The position numbers were made by a program, and so were the translations under genes. Under the pieces are notes generated by a model. That model was not told the origin of the DNA, searched no databases, and saw only the letters and a program-made list of their open reading frames with translations. Positions 35,052 through 44,759 of a DNA stretch of 64,000 nt are shown in pieces. Positions within the stretch are counted from its first letter, which is position 1. Each line of letters begins with the position of its first letter. Source of the stretch: Fragilaria crotonensis (Eukaryota; Bacillariophyta; Fragilariophyceae; Fragilariales; Fragilariaceae); contig JAKSYS010000036.1 in assembly GCA_022925895.1 (NCBI GenBank), forward strand, positions 1 through 64,000, in the 5' to 3' direction.

Positions 35052-35909
35052 CTATTTTCGTTTCATTCTCAGCCATGTCGTGGTTGTAGAGGATGCCACT
35101 CCTCCGAAATGGCCATTTGTTGATCCAGTCAGTCCAGACATGTTGAAGGTCGAACTTTTTTTCTTTGTGAGACCATTAATTGCGAACGATGTGTACTCTA
35201 CATCTTCGCCATCCCCAACGCAAGCGTCTTCAAGGAGGACGGAAGTGACTCCCAATGCCCTCAGCTCCTTCCCTTGTTGCAACTCAGCATTATCGTTTTG
35301 CATTGATTTCACTGATGCCACAACCACAGACCCAGCAGGAATCGCTGAGATGATATCCACTAAGTTCTCGCAACCCGCATCAATTAAGTAGGCAGTTCCT
35401 CCCGTAATTCCCTCCACTTCCGCCGGAGATGACACCTTGCGAATGACCCCGATACCTTCCACTACTCTGCTCGCATCCACAATAACAGCATCTACTCCCG
35501 CTTGGATCGCTCCTTCGATATCGTCGCCGGAGTAAATCACAGGACAAGGGCCCGGAAAGTTCCCTTTGGCCATGGCTTGTTCCACGACAAAGGCAGTCGC
35601 CGCCGCCAAATCGGACGTGACCAATGCAGCAGCGTTTACCTTTCGAATTTGCATAGACAGAGTCGACAGATCGCCATCACTGGCATGGGGCGGGCCGTTG
35701 TAGCCGACCGCGACGGCAAGTGTCTTACTGGCCTTTTTGAGTGCAGATGTAATCAATTCGTCCTTTACGCCGCGAACAGTGCCCTGAGTGGTGGAACACA
35801 GAGACGTTGTTGTCGCGAACCGAACCTTATCTGTCGGGGGCTGAAGAATAAATGATTGGGAGACGACAAGCGAAAGTAACAGTACCAAGTGTCGGAACAT
35901 GTTCTGCAT
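35052..35909 (-). CDS. Plastid-targeted protein of unknown function
   Basis: Single exon, 285 residues from the chosen Met (MQNMFRHLVLLLSLVVSQSF). The leader is a hydrophobic signal followed by VSQS-F, the diatom bipartite plastid signature, so 35909 is preferred over the longer frame reaching 36044. The mature part alternates short beta strands and Ala-rich helices (TLAVAVGYNG, ALVTSDLAAATAFV, GVDAVIVDASRVV, TAYLIDAG, SVVVASVKSM, GVTSVLLEDA), a pattern like a TIM barrel of the phosphate-binding kind, but I see no diagnostic phosphate-binding Gly motif and do not assign an enzyme. It is tail-to-tail with coatomer beta. Confidence 0.8.
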   Translation of the reverse strand: MQNMFRHLVLLLSLVVSQSFILQPPTDKVRFATTTSLCSTTQGTVRGVKDELITSALKKASKTLAVAVGYNGPPHASDGDLSTLSMQIRKVNAAALVTSDLAAATAFVVEQAMAKGNFPGPCPVIYSGDDIEGAIQAGVDAVIVDASRVVEGIGVIRKVSSPAEVEGITGGTAYLIDAGCENLVDIISAIPAGSVVVASVKSMQNDNAELQQGKELRALGVTSVLLEDACVGDGEDVEYTSFAINGLTKKKSSTFNMSGLTGSTNGHFGGVASSTTTTWLRMKRK

Positions 35910-36244
35910 GTTGCAAACACACCTTCGTTTAGAAAAATGAGCGGATGGTCGTGGCAGGCACAGTCGATTCAGAAAGGCGAAAAAAACATGACACTCTCGG
36001 AGGGCCAGAGGCCAGTAACCGTAAGAATTTTCCACGAACGTCATTCAACATTTCAACACATTCAACCGCCATCGCTCGGAGCGACCGAGCGCATAATGTA
36101 CATTACTAATACCGGTACATACGACGACCGGTAGCATGTTCTCCGTGTAGTAGTACAGTACTTCATTCATGAGATTCCCCGGTTCTAGCTAGAGTGTATT
36201 CTCTCTAAATATAAACATAGAAGTCCACATGTTTTCTTGACACT

Positions 36245-36580
36245 GTGGGATTTCTCAAAAGCATTGCAACATCAGAAGATTGCCTCTGGGCAATTATGTT
36301 GGCAGAAGATAGTGAGGATATTGATGCCCATCAATTGGACATCTCAGGATTGCCCACGCAAAGAAGAGGTTGGAAGATGAGCTTATTTGAAGAAGTTCAC
36401 TTTTACAGATTGCAGGTTAATCCTTCAAGGTTTGTTGGAAGTTGGAACCCACTTGGAAAAAATGGTTACAAGGTACTGACAGAATATCGTTGTAGTGTTA
36501 TTATGATGCCCGGTGTGAGCATGCTGGAATCTGACTTCTCCCTCAGTGATTGAAGCTGGGATCCTTTTATGTTGCAAATG
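36245..36580 (+). pseudogene. Possible hAT transposase C-terminal remnant
   Basis: The frame at 36245-36553 ends MPGVSMLESDFSLSD, which recalls the hAT dimerisation region (SSVESDFSLINW in the element at 41500). The preceding part (FVGSWNPLGKNGYKVL) also fits the Trp-Leu spacing there. Too short to be sure. Confidence 0.3.
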
Positions 36581-36977
36581 ATACCCAAGCTTGGACAGTC
36601 TGTCCACTAGGTAATTGATTCATTCATACAAAGAAAAGGGGTTGGTTGTACTTTAAAGCGTAAGGCACTTCATTCTTTAGTGAATAAAGCCATGCAACTA
36701 CAGCAAAAGCAGCTATCTTCGCGTCACACAAAAATAATGAGTACCAGTACGGACGGAGAGTACTACCGGTAGCAATTAGAAGGGCACTATGGAACCAGAC
36801 TCGGTCGGTGAATCAATAGTGCAGTGGATTGAAACTATTATTAATGCTATAGCATACAAGAGAACATGAAAAGAATGTGCAAAGCTGGAATGTGTCGATT
36901 TGTTGGCACTGTGGTGTATACATGCAGATGGATGAAGGGATCTCCCTGCCGCAGCGATTTGTTGGATGATGACTGTA

Positions 36978-39167
36978 TTAAAGATAACCGGATATAAGGT
37001 TGGGGAGCCCGGTTGATAGTGTTGCTCGTAGCGCCTGTGCAATAGATGAGCCGAAAAATTTCTTTGGGAAACCTTCATCATCTTCCTCCTCCCCGTTCAT
37101 TCTTTGGTACTTGACTTGGTCTGAGACCGGACCGGCACCGAGCACCTTACGTAGGGCATCTCCTCGTTCTCCCTTCCCAAGATGATTGTGGAACCAAGCT
37201 ATTCTTTCATCCAACTTCGTTCGACCCAGGCGCTCTCGATTTCGAGCTTCACTATAGGTGATTGCTGATGCACTAACGAGACGTTCGGTGGCAGCCTCCC
37301 AAGTAAATTCTCGGACGAGATCGGGTGTCAATGGCTCCGGATCATGACTCATGGCCCAGCGAAGATTGGCAACAAACTCGAATTTATTTCGATAGGGAAG
37401 GCAGTTGGGAAAACGAAGAAAGAATGTATTCGATGGGTGGACCGGAATGATAACAAACTTTCCCATAGCCAAAGCTTCGGCAGTAGTGGTACACAGAACC
37501 TCCGAAACTGAAGGGTTGACAAATATCGTGTATTCTTCCGTCAAAAGCGCGTGGTCGACTCGACCTGGGAAGGTGGCCGGGATGGGCTGTCGCCTGAGCG
37601 CATAGAGAGACCTTGGTAGATCAAACTCCAGCGATTCGGTAGTTTCACGAATACTTCGTTTGATCTTTTCCAACTTGCCGAGGGCGTTGAACTGAAGAGA
37701 CTCCAATGAAAGAATCCCGTGGTTATCTGCTCTGGCAGAAATTTCGACCACATCCAAGCGCGAATTGACGTCATCAGAGGCAACCTCAACGCCCTTTTCT
37801 GCTGCTGATTTTCCTCTTTTGGGTCGCCCGAGGTAGGCTCGCATGATTTCTTGTTGATCAGATCCAGATCCGTAAATGTCGATAGGAAAGTACTCGCCAG
37901 TGCATTCTTTGTAATAGTCTTGCAGATCAAGTAAAACGTCGAGCCCTTTCTGCCAAATAAGTTTTCCTACAAAATACGCCTTTCTCTTTGACGCCTTGGC
38001 CCTCTGTTTGGCGCGCCGCATGCCCTCCTTGAGGAATTGTGATCGAACACCATGAACGTTGGACGTTGACTCCTTCTCCGGCGCAAATGTCTGCAATACG
38101 TCCGAGAGCTTGATGACCTTATGACAGTAAGCTCGTACCATGGCCGAGGAGACCATAGCGAGCGCGGGAGCGGTCCAGAGCCCGTGATACTGGGACGAGG
38201 CATAGTCCTTGTAGTTGGTGTGTACTATTCCCACAACGTAATGGAACTTTTTGGACCACCCGTCGCCTGGAGCTCGATACCAATTCAAGTGTTCCGGTTC
38301 TTCGAGAATGCAGACATCGGCACGATCGTCCGAAATTAAACTAGTAATGTCGCCCATGGCAAAGATTGATTTGAGATCTGCATGGTAGCGAGCGGGATAA
38401 AACAGGATTCGAAGACCCGTTTCCGAATCGGAAACGTCAGGCATGTCAGCTTCTTGTGCAAGCCAGTTTCTGAGGTAGGCTTCCTGGTCTTGTGGGGACT
38501 GAAAATCACTGTTTGGATACAAGTCTTCACGGTCTTGCTCAAGTTCCAGCCACGGTATGACGAGCGTTACCCACTGCTGGCGATTGTTCTTGTTGACTCG
38601 ATTCGTGAGCCGGACGAGGTGCGCTGCGCGCAAAAGCGGATTGACAGCTGTACCCGTCATCCAGGGCAGCGCTGCTGTTGTGACGATAGTCATGTATCGA
38701 CCAGGTCTCGTCAAATCTGTTTGAGGAGTAATCTCCGCGTCACGATGCGAGTCAATGGTTTCATCTGTGTCTGTTTCCAACTTCGCTGAGTCGTTTTCTC
38801 TATCTAGCAAGGAACGACTGACCTGCTTCATGCGCTCAAGAAAATTTAGACGCCGAAGCATTCCACTTGCGGATGTGTCGCTGTCTGGTTCATCCTGCAA
38901 ATCCAGTTCTTGTTCTGCAGCTCTCATCGCAGCCAACAGGGAACTTGTAGCATTTTCGAATTCCATTTCACTGTCATTGCCAGGTTCATCACTCTCCGCA
39001 GCAATTTCTATACCGGTTGTTGACTGCGAACCGCCTCGAACCACCGTCGTCAAGGGCAACACGCGATTCGCAGATACATCGTCGAGTCCTACTAGACATG
39101 AATAGACGGCCCAGAAGGCCAAGATCGAGGCCAATCGTGCGAAAGGTTGCCGTAATCTCTTGTTCAT
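36978..39167 (-). CDS. Digalactosyldiacylglycerol synthase (DGD1/DGD2-like)
   Basis: Single exon, 729 residues. Start chosen at MNKRLRQPFARLASILAFW, which opens a hydrophobic leader; the frame reaches 39320 but that part contains a GTAC-type intergenic tract. After an acidic linker (residues about 45-155) the glycosyltransferase begins with MTIVTTAALPWMTGTAVNP, then ILEEPEHLNWYRAPG, VVGIVHTNYKDY, NVHGVRSQFL, YFVGKLIWQKGLDVLLDL, DIYGSGSD and the donor-site region VNPSVSEVLCTTTAEALAMG. These are signatures of DGD synthases (GT4), which add a second galactose to MGDG in plastid envelopes. DGDG is a main thylakoid lipid and can replace phospholipids under phosphate shortage. The Arg/Lys-rich segment near 415 and the insertion around 500-560 are longer than in plants. 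Intact. Confidence 0.95.
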   Translation of the reverse strand: MNKRLRQPFARLASILAFWAVYSCLVGLDDVSANRVLPLTTVVRGGSQSTTGIEIAAESDEPGNDSEMEFENATSSLLAAMRAAEQELDLQDEPDSDTSASGMLRRLNFLERMKQVSRSLLDRENDSAKLETDTDETIDSHRDAEITPQTDLTRPGRYMTIVTTAALPWMTGTAVNPLLRAAHLVRLTNRVNKNNRQQWVTLVIPWLELEQDREDLYPNSDFQSPQDQEAYLRNWLAQEADMPDVSDSETGLRILFYPARYHADLKSIFAMGDITSLISDDRADVCILEEPEHLNWYRAPGDGWSKKFHYVVGIVHTNYKDYASSQYHGLWTAPALAMVSSAMVRAYCHKVIKLSDVLQTFAPEKESTSNVHGVRSQFLKEGMRRAKQRAKASKRKAYFVGKLIWQKGLDVLLDLQDYYKECTGEYFPIDIYGSGSDQQEIMRAYLGRPKRGKSAAEKGVEVASDDVNSRLDVVEISARADNHGILSLESLQFNALGKLEKIKRSIRETTESLEFDLPRSLYALRRQPIPATFPGRVDHALLTEEYTIFVNPSVSEVLCTTTAEALAMGKFVIIPVHPSNTFFLRFPNCLPYRNKFEFVANLRWAMSHDPEPLTPDLVREFTWEAATERLVSASAITYSEARNRERLGRTKLDERIAWFHNHLGKGERGDALRKVLGAGPVSDQVKYQRMNGEEEDDEGFPKKFFGSSIAQALRATLSTGLPNLISGYL

Positions 39168-39369
39168 GGTCAGGTCTGCTCTGTTCCGCGAGATCTGTGG
39201 AAATCTTGCGACTCGAGACTCTATCATTATATTACTAATACTACCTGGTACTTGATCCTGTAGAGAGCTTGTATTTTGAACTTCGAACTTCACGACGGTT
39301 GTGTTCATGCGTTCCCACATCCCCAGGCAGCAGATGTCGCACGTCTCATCTTGTAACGATGTTGTCTAT

Positions 39370-39700
39370 CCTGGTATGTACACACATAAAATTAATACTG
39401 GAGTCTACGTGGAGTGCTACGTAGAGGGAAACCTGTTGAGTATGCTTCTGTAACTTGTCCTACGTAGTATGCATATGTACTCGAATTCGTACCACGTGTC
39501 TCCTTATCTGCCTCGGACTGGTACTGTAGTCACTTCAACTCCTCGAATGCTCGGTCCAAGTACTAAGCCAGGTACAATCGTACGCAACGAACTCCAAGAA
39601 AAATCACAGATGGATCGTGTCACCTCTCACGACTACGGAATCCCCAGGTGAGCACAGCTCCGGGTGCCGAAACCACGGTATCTAGTATGTCATCCCAAGC
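39370..39700. repeat. GTAC-rich tract upstream of DGD synthase gene
   Basis: Many GTAC, CTACGTAG and TGGTACTGTAGT-type words, in the promoter side of the minus-strand DGD gene. No defined regulatory site can be named. Confidence 0.5.
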
Positions 39701-39899
39701 AACAGTAAGTAGCACTACGAGTGAAAAAACGCAATCGCGTAGACCTTGGTATGCTCACTAAACTTGCTATGTTCCACTATAGAATCTGTCAAAATGGTTT
39801 CGCTCATGTTTTTTTAATCGAAGTCGCGCCCATGCACAATAGAGAAAGCAATAATATGCATCATCGTGATTCCGGCGAGGGAATGAAAAATGGCACTTG

Positions 39900-41660
39900 A
39901 TTGGCAGCAAAAAAGGGCAATGTCAATTTTTGTTGTTGATAGTGAATCAGAGGAAATGACTGACAAAGCAAGAATTAAATCAGTGTTGCAAATGAATCTC
40001 ATTGTCAGGTTTCACTCTTGTGATGTATCTTTTTTGCAGGCAAGTAAGCTGTATAGTAGTACAAGGTTCAAAGAGGAAACAGGAATGGATGTGTTTGGCC
40101 GTTTCAATGACGGTCAAGTAGCTCAAATATGTTGAATTGTATGTGCTGTGAACTTATAACATTTGAAAGACATATTGGTCTCGATGCAGGTAACAATCCG
40201 GGTTAATCATAACTCGATGTATGCATGCGTTTTTATTTAAAAGGAACAATCAACTTCTTCCACATTTTTGCTACATTTTGCTATACCAATGCAGGAATGA
40301 CACACAAGGAACATACCAATTTCAGTTGGTTGTGAAGTTGATTGATATGATCTCACCAGCATGGTGGGATCAGTTGATCGGTATCGCTTCTTATGGTGCT
40401 TCATCATATGACATGCTGCATTCAAGGCACTGTGACAATGGTTGTGTCAACAAGAAGCTACTAATTCAGAGATCTAGTATTGTGTTTGTTGTGGTGCTCA
40501 CCAGCTTTATCTTGTTATGAAGAAGGCATTTCACAAGCGTTGCAAATATCACTTTGTTGGAGCGGTTACAAGGTTGACAGGTCACCTACAACATCAACAA
40601 AATCTCATTAGTGATTTGAAGATTAGCTACTTGGTTGTTCAACTTTTGCAGAAACATGATGGGTATCAATGGGCAAGCTACTAAAATGGTTCAAAGACAA
40701 GATAGTTTAACTCTTCCAACACTTCAAAGCAAAGAAACCTGCTTGTAGCTAAGCAACCAATGTACTATTGGTGGATCGATGTCTTCATCATTCAAGAATT
40801 GGTTGAACATGTCGAGACAACATCGTCAATGCTGTACAGGGTGTAAACACATTAGTATGCAAACATCGCGGAGGACAGTTTGCAAAAGTAGCCTGCAATA
40901 CATGTGTCAGCACGAAGGTGAATGGCGCCTTGACTTCTACAGAGAAGGGTGAGACCATGCAACGAAAGGCTGAAGGTAGTAAGGCATTTGTGCAAGACAA
41001 CTATGCTGCTGCCAAATGGGATGACCCAATCTCATGCATTGACGATGGCGGAGCATTGGTCGTTACTGCGATGGACAGGTTAGATGATCCCAGCAAGGCA
41101 ATTGGTGTTCCGACGTTTGCCAACTTTGGTCCTAACCTGTTCTGTGGCATCACACAAATTGTTGTGGAACGAGACATGCAAAAAGCAATGCTGCCGCAGT
41201 TCCGGTTCTCCCAATTGTTAAGATGCTGGATTTCAATTCACATTTGCGTGCTCTTTCCTTGAGGAAGCGACATAAGAGCCGTTGCTAAATATCATGTTAG
41301 GGAATGATGCGGTTGAGAAGATTGGCATACAGTCTCAAAAGATGAAAGGTGCCTACCGTGAGGACAAAGCGCTTGAAAATGCAAGAATAGTAGATGCTCG
41401 TCAGAAAGACACCTAGCTACTCATTTGACAATTGCTGGATTCCCCTGCTTGGTGTTGAGTTCAGGAGCTCAAAATTGTTTGCGGAAGGAATTGCAACAGT
41501 CATACTAGGCACGAGCTCTGTCGAGTCTGACTTTTCATAAATCAATTGGCATAAGGATGCAAATTCGAATTTCATGACGGACGTCTTGCTGGAATCAACC
41601 CTGCACTGCAAGCAGCATACGCATCTGTCTAGATTACTAGCAGAGAAAATAGACGCATAA
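39900..41660 (+). pseudogene. hAT-like (ZBED type) transposase, decayed
   Basis: Fragments on the plus strand line up in order with a hAT transposase. Near 40070: EETGMDVFGRFNDGQVAQIC. At 40330-40410: LVVKLIDMISPAWWDQLIGI followed by ASYGAS (the Asp of a usual S-D-G-A is Tyr). Near 40520: MKKAFHKRC and then VTRLTGHLQHQQNLISDLK. At 40860-41200: CKHRGGQFAKVACN, DDGGALVVTAMDRL. The dimerisation end near 41510-41640 reads SSVESDFS then INWHKDANSNFMTD and TLHCKQHTHL. Numerous stops and frame changes show a long-dead copy. Ends were not identified; the hairpin TTGCCTCTAT...ATAGAGGCAA at about 41700-41730 may mark its right side. Confidence 0.7.
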
Positions 41661-41698
41661 CAGGGTCTGCATCAATTCGCCCTCTTTGATCATGCTAA

Positions 41699-41732
41699 TT
41701 TTGCCTCTATTGAGAACCTTATAGAGGCAATT
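41699..41732. repeat. Short inverted repeat (10-bp arms)
   Basis: TTGCCTCTAT and ATAGAGGCAA are perfect complements about 10 bases apart, followed by another TTGAGGCAAT. It sits just beyond the hAT remains and may be a transposon end. Confidence 0.5.
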
Positions 41733-42130
41733 GAGGCAATCCCCTCAATTACTATGACATCAAGAGGCCTGCTCGCCTCCGATTATCTCCGAGACTCCGA
41801 GTGTTTCATAGTAGAAATGGCTACTACGCAGTACTCCAGTACAAGTATTTCAGCTACTACTGTCTACTGTACCCTGCTTTGTCGTGTGGGCAGTGGGCAG
41901 TGGGCAATCTTCACCCTTTCGCCAGCAGATATCATACGCACATACGAACGCTACAAGAACGCTTCGGGTTCTTGTATGCATACTGCATACCGTCGCCCGA
42001 CTCCCGACTCCATAGGCCACACATATCATAGTCCGTCGAGGTCGTACCGAAGGCGCGATTACAACCGGTGTAGCTTATTGTTCAATATTGGGAGCACTCA
42101 TCCTTTCACAACAGTCCAATCGACTCCAAC

Positions 42131-43408
42131 ATGCTGCTCTCCGGATTTCATCCCGATCCGTTTACGTTCGGAGAACAAGAGCTCTCTAATCGAATGTTTC
42201 AAGAGCAGCGACTCATTGCCATTTTTGTCATCTTCCCGCTCGCCATTCTAGTTGGTCACTTATCCCTCCGAATGTCATCTCGCCCTCCATTATCCATTCT
42301 TCGCGCCGACATTTGGAATACACTAGTACGACTCATTCTCGCCGACTTATGCATTGAATTGCTTCAAAAATCACTCTCCTGCATTCCGTTTGAAGACTAC
42401 GAGGGCAATGTCAAAGAGCTCGTCGTGCAATCGTTGGGATACGGGTGTCCGCTCTATGCCCGGGCGCTCAACCCAAACGCCACTGTGGTTGTATTTGGAA
42501 TGAGATTCTTGGCAATGGCCGTCGGAGTGTATTTGGGAGAAGGATGGATGCCAGTCGCAATCACAGGTGGTGTCGCTACAGGAAAGAGCACTGTGACAAC
42601 ACTCCTGATGGAGGAAGGCAAGGAGTATGTTCAGGACATGAAAGAGGAGGATACTAATCATGATGATGATAAGAATACTAAGGATGGCGACAACAGCGTT
42701 AAAAATGACGAGAAGGAGACTGGGATAGAACCATTACCTGAGAGCGTTGATGGCGGTGGAGTGTACTTGGTGGACACTGACAAGATCGGACATGCGATTC
42801 TTTTGGAATCGACCGCGGGCAACGTCCACAGCAAACTTGTAGCTACATTCGGGGAAGAAATCCTAGACGACGATGGAGTCATTGACCGAAAAAAGTTGGG
42901 AGCGATTGTCTTTCAAGATGCAACGCTGCGACGCAAGCTCAATAGGATAACGCATCCTCGTATCATTACCAAAATGTTACAGAAGATTGGTTGGGGACTC
43001 TATGCTTCTGGTTCTGACATTACGTTGGTGGAAGTGCCGCTGCTCTTTGAATCGGGATTTCTCACTCGAGCCATGTTTGCCTTGACCATTTGCGTCACAT
43101 GCAGTCCCGAGCAAGAGTTAGAGCGTCTCATGGCGCGCAATCCCGAACTGAGTCGAGAAGACTGTGAACGACGAATTGGCTCGCAAATGCCTCTTACTAC
43201 GAAAGCGAACATGGCAGACATTGTCATTTCCAATCACGGGGATATGGAGTCCTTGGCGGCAGAGGTGGAACAGGCACGCGAACAACTTATGTGGCGTCTT
43301 TATGGAGTTGGCCTAACGCTGTTCCAAATCATTTCGATCATGTGCATTGCCTTGCCAGTGGCGATGTATTACAAGTTGTACACGCATCAGGTAGCGATCA
43401 ACGAATAG
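42131..43408 (+). CDS. coaE: Dephospho-CoA kinase, membrane-anchored
   Basis: Single exon, 425 residues. The CoaE fold starts at about residue 140 with the P-loop GGVATGKST (146-154). It continues with VDTDKIGHAI (substrate Asp and His, about 214-223), DRKKLGAIVF, RRKLNRITHPRI, VEVPLLFESGF and the LID-type region ERRIGSQMPLTTKANMADIVISN. It phosphorylates dephospho-CoA, the last step of CoA synthesis. Unusual features: an N-terminal membrane helix (about 27-45) with a roughly 100-residue region before the kinase, a 45-residue acidic, Asp/Lys-rich insertion between P-loop and the Asp motif, and a C-terminal membrane helix (about 393-412). Animal dephospho-CoA kinase domain proteins also carry an N-terminal membrane segment. 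Organelle not predictable from the sequence. Intact. Confidence 0.92.
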   Translation: MLLSGFHPDPFTFGEQELSNRMFQEQRLIAIFVIFPLAILVGHLSLRMSSRPPLSILRADIWNTLVRLILADLCIELLQKSLSCIPFEDYEGNVKELVVQSLGYGCPLYARALNPNATVVVFGMRFLAMAVGVYLGEGWMPVAITGGVATGKSTVTTLLMEEGKEYVQDMKEEDTNHDDDKNTKDGDNSVKNDEKETGIEPLPESVDGGGVYLVDTDKIGHAILLESTAGNVHSKLVATFGEEILDDDGVIDRKKLGAIVFQDATLRRKLNRITHPRIITKMLQKIGWGLYASGSDITLVEVPLLFESGFLTRAMFALTICVTCSPEQELERLMARNPELSREDCERRIGSQMPLTTKANMADIVISNHGDMESLAAEVEQAREQLMWRLYGVGLTLFQIISIMCIALPVAMYYKLYTHQVAINE

Positions 43409-43589
43409 ACTTGACGAATTAAAACTTAGATAGAGGCCACGAACATAGGTTACATCGTCGTCTGCAAGAAAAACTATTGCTGTCCGGCTGTCGAGACGAT
43501 GACGAGTTGATGCTGTCCGACCAAAAATGTGCCACGCGTCTGTACGACGTAAAGGTGCTTTAATCTCGTTTACTGTACTACTAAATTGT

Positions 43590-43690
43590 GCTTGTACTGA
43601 GAGTACTTTACGGTGTATGGAATGCAAGTATGTTTGGTACAAGTACCGGTACTCCGAGTACAATTGTACAACCGGTATCATTTGCATTAT
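43590..43690. repeat. GTAC-rich tract upstream of lumen-protein gene
   Basis: TGGTACAAGTACCGGTACTC and neighbours lie about 80-170 bp upstream of the start at 43760. Open frames extended into this tract produce Tyr- and Val-rich sequence and are not believed. Confidence 0.55.
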
Positions 43691-43759
43691 TATCGACCCA
43701 ACAAAACGCAAATCATACAACTTCACAACATCACTGAACACAAAACTCTAGAAGGCAAG

Positions 43760-44551
43760 ATGTTCACTTTCGTGCTGTTAACCACTCTCTTTTTGACAGA
43801 ACCATGGTCCATAGTATCGCTGAGGATTAATCCTTCTAATACCAGTACTCGAAGGGATGTTTGTCAGAGCTGGTTGACAGCTGCTACTGTGGTCGGAACG
43901 ACAGCTCCATTAACAATAACGACAATGCCTTTGGGAGCTTTGGCTCGCAATTTGCCCCAAGACACGGGTGCGGATCGTTCGGCAACAGGCACACTCTCTA
44001 CGCTAATACCCATTGTCAAGATACAGAAAACGTTGTCACATGTGAACAACATATTATCAATACCGCCGAAGCGTGGAGATGGTGATATGGCATTGTCGCC
44101 AACGCCGTCGCAGTTGCAAGACATCAAAATGGCAATAGCCAACATCCCGACGTTGGAACAGAAATTCAAACGCATTTTCGATGAATATTCCGACCCCGTA
44201 TCGTACAAACAGAAATATCTGGATCAAAATGCATTTCTCGTTTATTACACCAAGGGCTTTGATGGTCCCAACCGTCCGTCGATCGAAGCGGATCTGCCTG
44301 ATCTAAAGCAGACACTGCAATACGGTGCTCGCAATGAAGCATGGGTGGCATGGGAAAGCTTTGTGGCTGAACTTCAATTCGCCCAACATCAACAATATCC
44401 AGCTTCTGCAACACGCGACGACGACGACGTGACGAACTCCTCGCTTCACGAACTACTCACAGCCTTGCAGGCAACCCAAGTGGCCGTGGATTCGTACCTT
44501 TCATTGGCCCCACCCACCGATTTGGTGGAAGCTCAACAACAAATCAAGTGA
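43760..44551 (+). CDS. Predicted thylakoid-lumen protein (helical, PsbQ-like look)
   Basis: 263 residues from the Met at 43760 (MFTFVLLTTLFLTEPWSIVS); the longer frame runs into a GTAC tract. The leader is a signal peptide, followed by STRRDVCQSWLTAATVV and ending MPLGALA-RN: twin arginines, a hydrophobic core and an A-x-A site, the pattern of a Tat-dependent thylakoid transfer domain. The mature part of about 200 residues is mostly helical (LEQKFKRIFDEYSDPVSYKQ, LHELLTALQATQVAVDSYLS) with a YLDQNAFLVYYTKGFDG motif. This resembles the helical bundle lumen proteins around photosystem II, but I cannot assign it to PsbQ or another named subunit. Convergent with the small selenoprotein-like gene (208 bp between stops). 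Confidence 0.7.
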   Translation: MFTFVLLTTLFLTEPWSIVSLRINPSNTSTRRDVCQSWLTAATVVGTTAPLTITTMPLGALARNLPQDTGADRSATGTLSTLIPIVKIQKTLSHVNNILSIPPKRGDGDMALSPTPSQLQDIKMAIANIPTLEQKFKRIFDEYSDPVSYKQKYLDQNAFLVYYTKGFDGPNRPSIEADLPDLKQTLQYGARNEAWVAWESFVAELQFAQHQQYPASATRDDDDVTNSSLHELLTALQATQVAVDSYLSLAPPTDLVEAQQQIK

Positions 44552-44619
44552 TTGCAGTCTACACAGTACATATTGGGTGTTTTGGTTTCTCACTTATTTC
44601 ACTCAAATTCATACACCAA

Positions 44620-44680
44620 AAATGTCGTTCATCAGCCGATCTTCCTTTGAGGAATGAATTGGCGTCATTCCAAGAACCGT
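44620..44680 (-). promoter_or_regulatory. Candidate SECIS element
   Basis: About 90-100 nt beyond the UGA of the SelK-like gene, the minus strand shows an ATGA (44668-44665) and a TGAT (44634-44631) that could form the non-canonical quartet. Between them lie possible helix arms GCC/GGC and TTCCT/AGGAA around a CAA loop; GTTC/GAAC lies outside as helix I. The apical loop is short and pairing is imperfect, so this was judged by eye as possible, not proven. Confidence 0.3.
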
Positions 44681-44759
44681 GTGGGTTGATTGCAACTGAT
44701 TGGTGTGAAATATGCGTATATTCGCAAAGGATGGGGCGGACTACCAACAGCCGACACGC

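Noticed and set aside
35910-36044. Upstream extension of the plastid protein gene
   Set aside because: Would bury the signal peptide behind 45 residues; the Met at 35909 gives a proper bipartite leader.
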